DNA of 60,004 nt, from the NCBI RefSeq assembly GCF_002078235.1, contig NZ_MSGP01000062.1, positions 1-60,004 on the forward strand, given 5' to 3'. The position numbers and the translations under genes are program-made. Below the pieces are notes generated by a model that worked only from the letters and a program-made list of their open reading frames with translations, was not told the origin of the DNA and did no database searches. Positions within the stretch are counted from its first letter, which is position 1. Each line of letters opens with the position of its first letter. This DNA is from Streptomyces viridosporus (GTDB lineage: Bacteria > Actinomycetota > Actinomycetes > Streptomycetales > Streptomycetaceae). Below, piece after piece: positions 56,144 through 60,004 of this stretch.

Positions 56144-57049
56144 TCAGCACCAGTCGGTGGCCGCCTGCTGCAACCGCTCGTGGGCACGGGCGATGTGCGG
56201 CATGGCCAGGGTGCCGGTGCGGGCCGCCAGGAAGTAGGTGCGCAGCGGGGGCACCGTCGGTTCGTACAGGGTGATCACCTCTTCCCGCTCGAGCGCCGCC
56301 GTGCACAGATAACGGGGCAGTACCGCCAGCCCCGCGCCCGCTACGGCGCAGGTCAGCACTGCCCGTAGATCCGGGACGATCACGGTCCCCGGGCTGACCG
56401 GGCGGGAGTCGAACACGGAGGCCCAGTAGCGGGAGACGAACGGCAGCGACTCGTGCACCTCGATCACCGGGACCTGCTCCAGGACGGCTGTCCCGGTGCG
56501 GCGGAGGGCGCCGGGGCCGATCTGCCCGGCCCAGCGCGGAGCGGCGATCAGAACGTGCTCCTCGTCGCAGAGCGCGGTCGCCGAGAGCAGGGCACCACGC
56601 GGCCGGAGCGTGCTGATGGCCAGATCATGATGTCCGGCGGCCAGCCCTTCCAGGGTTTCCTCGGCGGTGCCGAAGGAGGCGCGCAGGGCGAAGCCCTGGC
56701 CGTCGTCGCCGGCCAGCTCCGTGAGCACGGGCAGCGCCCGCTCGGCGGTGAACTCCGGAGGACCGGCCAGATGGAGGGTGCGTAAGGAGGAGTCCTCCTC
56801 GAGACCGGATTCTGCTATCTCCACGAGGGCGTCGAGGTGCGGTGCCGCCTTGTGGGCGAGTTCGTCCCCGATGGACGTCGGTGTCACGCCGCGGGCCTGC
56901 CGCAGGAACAGAGGCCGCCCCAGCTGCCGTTCCAGCGTCCGGATCTGGGAGGTGACGGCCGGCTGGGAGAGGCCGAGCAGGGCGGCGGCACGAGTGAAGG
57001 AGCCGGCCCGGTGCACGGTCACGAAGGTCCGCAGCAAGGCCAGATCCAC
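56144..57049 (-). CDS. LysR family transcriptional regulator
   Basis: This 301-residue protein has an N-terminal helix-turn-helix (LRTFVTVHRAGSFTRAAALL and SQPAVTSQIRTLERQLGRPL, about 4-44) and a C-terminal substrate-binding domain (about 90-295). LysR proteins usually act on a divergent or neighbouring gene; here the upstream gene is the cystathionine-lyase-type gene on the same strand, behind a terminator. The AT-rich stretch near 57100-57165 upstream may hold its promoter and operator. Confidence 0.92.
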   Translation of the reverse strand: MDLALLRTFVTVHRAGSFTRAAALLGLSQPAVTSQIRTLERQLGRPLFLRQARGVTPTSIGDELAHKAAPHLDALVEIAESGLEEDSSLRTLHLAGPPEFTAERALPVLTELAGDDGQGFALRASFGTAEETLEGLAAGHHDLAISTLRPRGALLSATALCDEEHVLIAAPRWAGQIGPGALRRTGTAVLEQVPVIEVHESLPFVSRYWASVFDSRPVSPGTVIVPDLRAVLTCAVAGAGLAVLPRYLCTAALEREEVITLYEPTVPPLRTYFLAARTGTLAMPHIARAHERLQQAATDWC

Positions 57050-57198
57050 GCCGTGTCATCCCCTTCTCGTCAGCCCCGCTGCCGGCCCCGGGCAGGCCCA
57101 ACTATAAATAAGTCGATAGGTCGCTGTCGCTACTGTGATTGGACACTGACAGTGAGTCAACTAGCCTAGTGCGCGCGGTTCTTCGCGCGCGGAACCGG

Positions 57199-57237
57199 GG
57201 ACGGTCCGAGCCACGAGGGGGGAGGCTCGGACCGTCC
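57199..57237 (-). terminator. Terminator after the cystathionine-lyase-type gene
   Basis: A perfect 14-bp stem (57199-57212 with 57224-57237) with an 11-nt loop lies 43 nt beyond the stop. Confidence 0.85.
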
Positions 57238-57280
57238 GTCACGACGAGCGGAACACCTGGCGGCCCGACCGCACCGGCCC

Positions 57281-58453
57281 TCAGCCAGCGGATTCGTCCA
57301 GTGCGCGGAGCACGTCCGCCACCAGGTCCTCGGGGTCCTCGGCGCCCACGGAGAAGCGGACGAAACCCTCCGGCACCGCGTCCCCGCCCCACCGGCCGCG
57401 CCGCTCCGCGGTCGAGCGCACGCCACCGAAGCTCGTCGCGTCGTCCACGAGCCGCAGCCTGTCGAGAAAGAGGTCGGCACGCGCGCGGGTGGGCAGCGTG
57501 AAGGACACCACGCACCCATAGCGCCGCATCTGCTGCGAGGCGATCTTGTGCGAGGGGTCGTCCGGCAGCCCCGGGTAACGGAGCCCCGTCACCTCGGGCC
57601 GCTTCCGCAGCGCCTGGGCGAGGACCAGGGCGGTGGCGTTCTGCCGGTCGACGCGCAGCTGGAGCGTGGCGAGGGAGCGGTGCGCCAGCCAGGCCTCCAT
57701 GGGCCCGGGAACGGCACCGACGATCTTGCGCCAGCGGCGGACGGCGGCCATGGCCTCGGCATCGCGGCCGGTGACGTACCCCAGGAGGACGTCTCCGTGC
57801 CCGGTGAGCTGCTTGGTGCCGCTGGCCACCGCGAAGTCGGCACCGAGTTCCAGCGGGCGCTGGCCGAGCGGCGTCGCGAGGGTGTTGTCGACGGCGACCA
57901 GGGCGCCTTGCGCGTGTGCCGCCTCGACGAGCCGCCGTACGTCGCACACGTCCAGCCCGGGATTCGACGGTGTCTCGAGCCACAGCAGCTTCGCACCGTC
58001 GAGGACCTCGAGCTGGGCGTCACCACCCGTCGGCGCGGTGCGTACCTCGATGCCGTACGTCTCCAACTGGGCACGTACCAGGGGGAATACCTGGTACCCG
58101 TCGCTCGGCAGGACGACGGTGTCCCCGGCGCGGAGCTGGGAGAAGAGCACCGAGGAGATCGCGGCCATGCCCGAGGCGAACACCAGGGCCTCGACCCCGT
58201 CCTGTCCGGGCGCCTCCAGCTCGGCGACGGCACGCTCCAGCAGCGTCCAGGTCGGATTCTCGTCCCGGCCGTAGGTGTACGGGCCGGTGGGGTCGCCCGG
58301 CAGGTGGAAGTGGGCGGCGAACACGGGCCCGGGCAGGGTCGGCTCGTGCTTGACCGGCTCGGGCAGCCCGGCCCGCACCGCGCGGGTGCCGTCACCACAG
58401 GGGGAACCGGGTGCGGCGGCCCCGGGGACGCCTTCGATTGCCGAATCGTTCAT
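57281..58453 (-). CDS. Cystathionine gamma-lyase/synthase family PLP enzyme
   Basis: This 390-residue enzyme of the Cys/Met metabolism PLP family is likely a cystathionine gamma-lyase or gamma-synthase. It has the YGRDENPTWTLLE substrate segment, EALVFASGMAAISSVLF, the PLP-stacking loop AVDNTLATPL, and the PLP lysine in ASGTKQLTGHGD. Which reaction it favours cannot be told. Its start overlaps the stop of the tyrosine phosphatase gene by 4 nt (ATGA), so the two are translationally coupled. Confidence 0.88.
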   Translation of the reverse strand: MNDSAIEGVPGAAAPGSPCGDGTRAVRAGLPEPVKHEPTLPGPVFAAHFHLPGDPTGPYTYGRDENPTWTLLERAVAELEAPGQDGVEALVFASGMAAISSVLFSQLRAGDTVVLPSDGYQVFPLVRAQLETYGIEVRTAPTGGDAQLEVLDGAKLLWLETPSNPGLDVCDVRRLVEAAHAQGALVAVDNTLATPLGQRPLELGADFAVASGTKQLTGHGDVLLGYVTGRDAEAMAAVRRWRKIVGAVPGPMEAWLAHRSLATLQLRVDRQNATALVLAQALRKRPEVTGLRYPGLPDDPSHKIASQQMRRYGCVVSFTLPTRARADLFLDRLRLVDDATSFGGVRSTAERRGRWGGDAVPEGFVRFSVGAEDPEDLVADVLRALDESAG

Positions 58454-58941
58454 GCCGCTCGTCCTTCCACGTGCTCGCGTACCGCGGTGAGCAGGCCGGT
58501 GCTCGCCGCCTCCACCATGCGGAGACAGTCGTCGAAGCCGTCCGCGTTCCCGTAGTAGGGGTCCGGTACGTCCGGATCGTCACCGGCGGCGGGGTCGTAG
58601 GAACGCAGCAGGCGCACCTTGTCCGCGTCCCGCTCCGTGGGGGCCATGCGGCGCAGCGCCCTGAGGTGGCCGGAATCGAGCGCGATGACGAGATCGAGGC
58701 GGGCGAACCAGGCCGGGTCGAACTGCCGGGCCGTGTGGTCGGTGCCGTAACCGTTCTCCTGCAGGACGGCCACCGTGCGGGGGTCGGCGCCGTCGCCCTC
58801 GTGCCAGCCGCCGGTGCCGGCGCTGTCGACCTCGACCAGGCCGTCCAGCCCGGCCTCGGCCACGCGCGCCCGGAAGACGGACTCGGCCATCGGTGAACGG
58901 CAGATGTTGCCGGTGCAGACGAAGCAGACGCGGTAGGTCAT
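58450..58941 (-). CDS. ptpA: Low-molecular-weight protein-tyrosine phosphatase
   Basis: This 163-residue enzyme has the P-loop CTGNICRS (CX5R-S) at residues 9-16 and the general-acid loop DPYYG near the end, so it is a complete LMW-PTP. It removes phosphate from tyrosines of bacterial proteins; the S. coelicolor homologue PtpA affects antibiotic production. It overlaps the following cystathionine-lyase-type gene and lies 5 nt after the PF04020 membrane protein gene, so the three form a minus-strand operon. Confidence 0.93.
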   Translation of the reverse strand: MTYRVCFVCTGNICRSPMAESVFRARVAEAGLDGLVEVDSAGTGGWHEGDGADPRTVAVLQENGYGTDHTARQFDPAWFARLDLVIALDSGHLRALRRMAPTERDADKVRLLRSYDPAAGDDPDVPDPYYGNADGFDDCLRMVEAASTGLLTAVREHVEGRAA

Positions 58942-58946
58942 CGCGC

Positions 58947-59324
58947 TCAGTCCTCGTCGGGCAGGACGACGTTGAGCGCCCAGGAGACGACCGAGACGAT
59001 CAGGCCGCCGAGCACGGCCGTCCAGAAGCCCTCGACGTGGAAGCTCAGGTCGAACAGACCGGCGAGCCAGGAGGTGAGCAGCAGCATCAGCGCGTTCACC
59101 ACCAGGGTGAACAGGCCCAGCGTCAGGATGAGCAGGGGCACGCTCAGGAGCTTCACCACCGGCTTGACCAGGACGTTCACCAGACCGAAGATCAGTGCGA
59201 CCAGGACCAGGGTGCCGATCTCCTTGCCCGTGCTGTCACCCGTCAGGGTGATCTTGTCGAGCAGCCACACCGCGACCGCCAGGGCGCCGGCATTGGCGAT
59301 CGTCTTGACTAGGAAATTCTTCAT
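58947..59324 (-). CDS. PF04020 phage-holin-IV-like membrane protein
   Basis: This 125-residue protein starts at ATG 59324 (MKNFLVKTIANAGALAVAVW) and has four membrane helices, including IGTLVLVALIFGLVNVLVKP and LLSVPLLILTLGLFTLVVNA. The pattern fits the PF04020 family, often labelled holin family 4 but widespread in chromosomes with unknown function. It heads the ptpA operon and is divergent from the cupin gene. The longer open frame to 59471 is not supported. Confidence 0.82.
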   Translation of the reverse strand: MKNFLVKTIANAGALAVAVWLLDKITLTGDSTGKEIGTLVLVALIFGLVNVLVKPVVKLLSVPLLILTLGLFTLVVNALMLLLTSWLAGLFDLSFHVEGFWTAVLGGLIVSVVSWALNVVLPDED

Positions 59325-59385
59325 GTGTCTGATCGTGGCAGACAGGATCGGACATGAGCAGTGAGCCAGGGGGCGGGACGAGGCG

Positions 59386-59703
59386 ATGAAGGCATTCCGG
59401 CTGGACGAACTGGAGGCGGAACGCGCCGCCAACGACGGGGCGTACCTCCAGTTCCTGCGGGAGCGGAACATGTCGGTCGGCCTCTACGCCCTGAACGCGG
59501 GTGAACAGGATCCGCAGCAGCCGCACCGCCAGGACGAGGTGTACTTCGTCGTCAGCGGCCGGGCGGCGATCACCGTCGGTACGGAGACCACCCAGGTGGC
59601 ACGCGGCAGCGTGGTGTACGTACCGGCCGGCGTGCCGCACAAGTTCCACCACATCAGTGAGGACCTGCGGGTGCTGGTGGTGTTCTCTCCCCCGGAGAGC
59701 TGA
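59386..59703 (+). CDS. Cupin domain protein
   Basis: This 105-residue single-domain cupin begins MKAFRLDELEAERAAND. Cupin motif 1 reads QPHRQDEVYFVVSGRAAITVG and motif 2 has VVYVPAGVPHKFHHI, with His/Glu metal ligands in place (His in PHRQ, Glu in DEVY, His in PHKF). The reaction is unknown; small cupins of this type bind Fe or Mn. It is divergent from the PF04020 gene, 61 bp away. Confidence 0.85.
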   Translation: MKAFRLDELEAERAANDGAYLQFLRERNMSVGLYALNAGEQDPQQPHRQDEVYFVVSGRAAITVGTETTQVARGSVVYVPAGVPHKFHHISEDLRVLVVFSPPES

Positions 59704-59852
59704 GCCGCGGCCTCGGGGTTCCCTAGGGGACGGGTCAGGGGACGACAAGGGATCCGAGGCCCCCGTCGGACCGTCCCCGGCCCTAGCATCGAGTGCAGGA
59801 CATCATCGACACGACCCGGTACTCGGCGGGCGGAGAGGCAAAGGACAAGGCG

Positions 59853-60004
59853 ATGCGAGAGATTGTCGCGGAACTGCCGTGGTGGGTGAAGTGGGTCGCG
59901 GTGCCGATCATCGCCCTGGTCGTGTTCGGCGGGCTGATAGCGAGTGTGGTCGGCTTCGTGATCGGGCTGCTCTTCAAGGTGCTGGTCTTCGTCGCGCTGG
60001 TCGG
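59853..60004 (+). CDS. DUF5326-like small membrane protein (partial)
   Basis: The first 50 codons of a gene cut by the window edge. It reads MREIVAELPWWVKWVAVPII followed by a long hydrophobic stretch (ALVVFGGLIASVVGFVIGLL, then FKVLVFVALV), i.e. two membrane helices. It resembles DUF5326, a short Streptomyces family of unknown function. A 149-bp gap separates it from the cupin gene. AAGGACAAGG lies before the ATG. Confidence 0.7.
   Translation, partial: MREIVAELPWWVKWVAVPIIALVVFGGLIASVVGFVIGLLFKVLVFVALV

Noticed and set aside
58947..59324. Prophage remnant suggested by the holin-like protein
   Set aside because: PF04020 proteins are common chromosomal membrane proteins; no other phage gene or attachment site is nearby.

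Overview
The window is the replication-origin region of a high-GC actinomycete chromosome, almost certainly a Streptomyces. The grounds are the very GC-rich coding sequence with many GTG starts, a 654-residue DnaA with a long domain II, a roughly 1 kb oriC made of many degenerate DnaA boxes between dnaA and dnaN, and repeated copies of the Streptomyces parS palindrome. The gene order follows what I recall for the S. coelicolor core around SCO3872-SCO3924, and much of it is also kept around the M. tuberculosis origin. No insertion sequence, prophage, CRISPR array, integrase or other accessory island was seen. Every recognised gene looks intact.

Layout. Left of oriC (about 10.9-11.8 kb) the genes point away from the origin on the minus strand: dnaA, oriC, dnaN, gnd, recF, dciA-like, gyrB, gyrA, a DUF3566 membrane protein, tRNA-Ile and a LysE-type exporter. 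Right of it the plus-strand run is rpmH, rnpA, yidD, yidC, jag, rsmG, parA, parB, so the highly expressed genes are co-directional with the forks. From 20 to 34 kb come a GNAT gene, trxB-trxA with a sigma-R-type promoter, sigM with its anti-sigma factor, a pseudokinase, murJ (mviN), a DUF6049 protein, the CCA-adding enzyme, an LppU-like protein and an MFS permease. From 34 to 44 kb lies an envelope block: inositol-phosphate synthase with a PadR regulator and a perfect operator palindrome, a class A penicillin-binding protein, a GT87-type glycosyltransferase, an alanine-racemase-like protein and FemX.

From 44 to 50 kb are rpsF-ssb-rpsR-rplI, a MATE transporter and the replicative helicase dnaB. 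The last 10 kb is a looser set of transport, regulatory and metabolic genes: a serine hydrolase, two acetyltransferases, a MarR/MFS pair, an HbpS-like protein, a Nudix hydrolase, a LysR regulator, a cystathionine-lyase-type enzyme coupled to a small tyrosine phosphatase, a PF04020 membrane protein, a cupin and a truncated membrane gene.

The main non-coding structure is a chromosome-maintenance layer laid over these genes. There are seven perfect parS sites (GTTTCACGTGAAAC), all right of oriC. Three graded variants also occur, one at the apex of a terminator. Two perfect sites lie inside coding sequence and both read V-S-R-E-T. DnaA boxes occur in oriC, beside the dnaA promoter, in a hairpin after dnaN, before parA, and as a cluster upstream of dnaB. 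I did not find a clearly new biological system. The dnaB-proximal DnaA-box cluster, the dnaN hairpin and the parS-like terminator are the signals I would check first.
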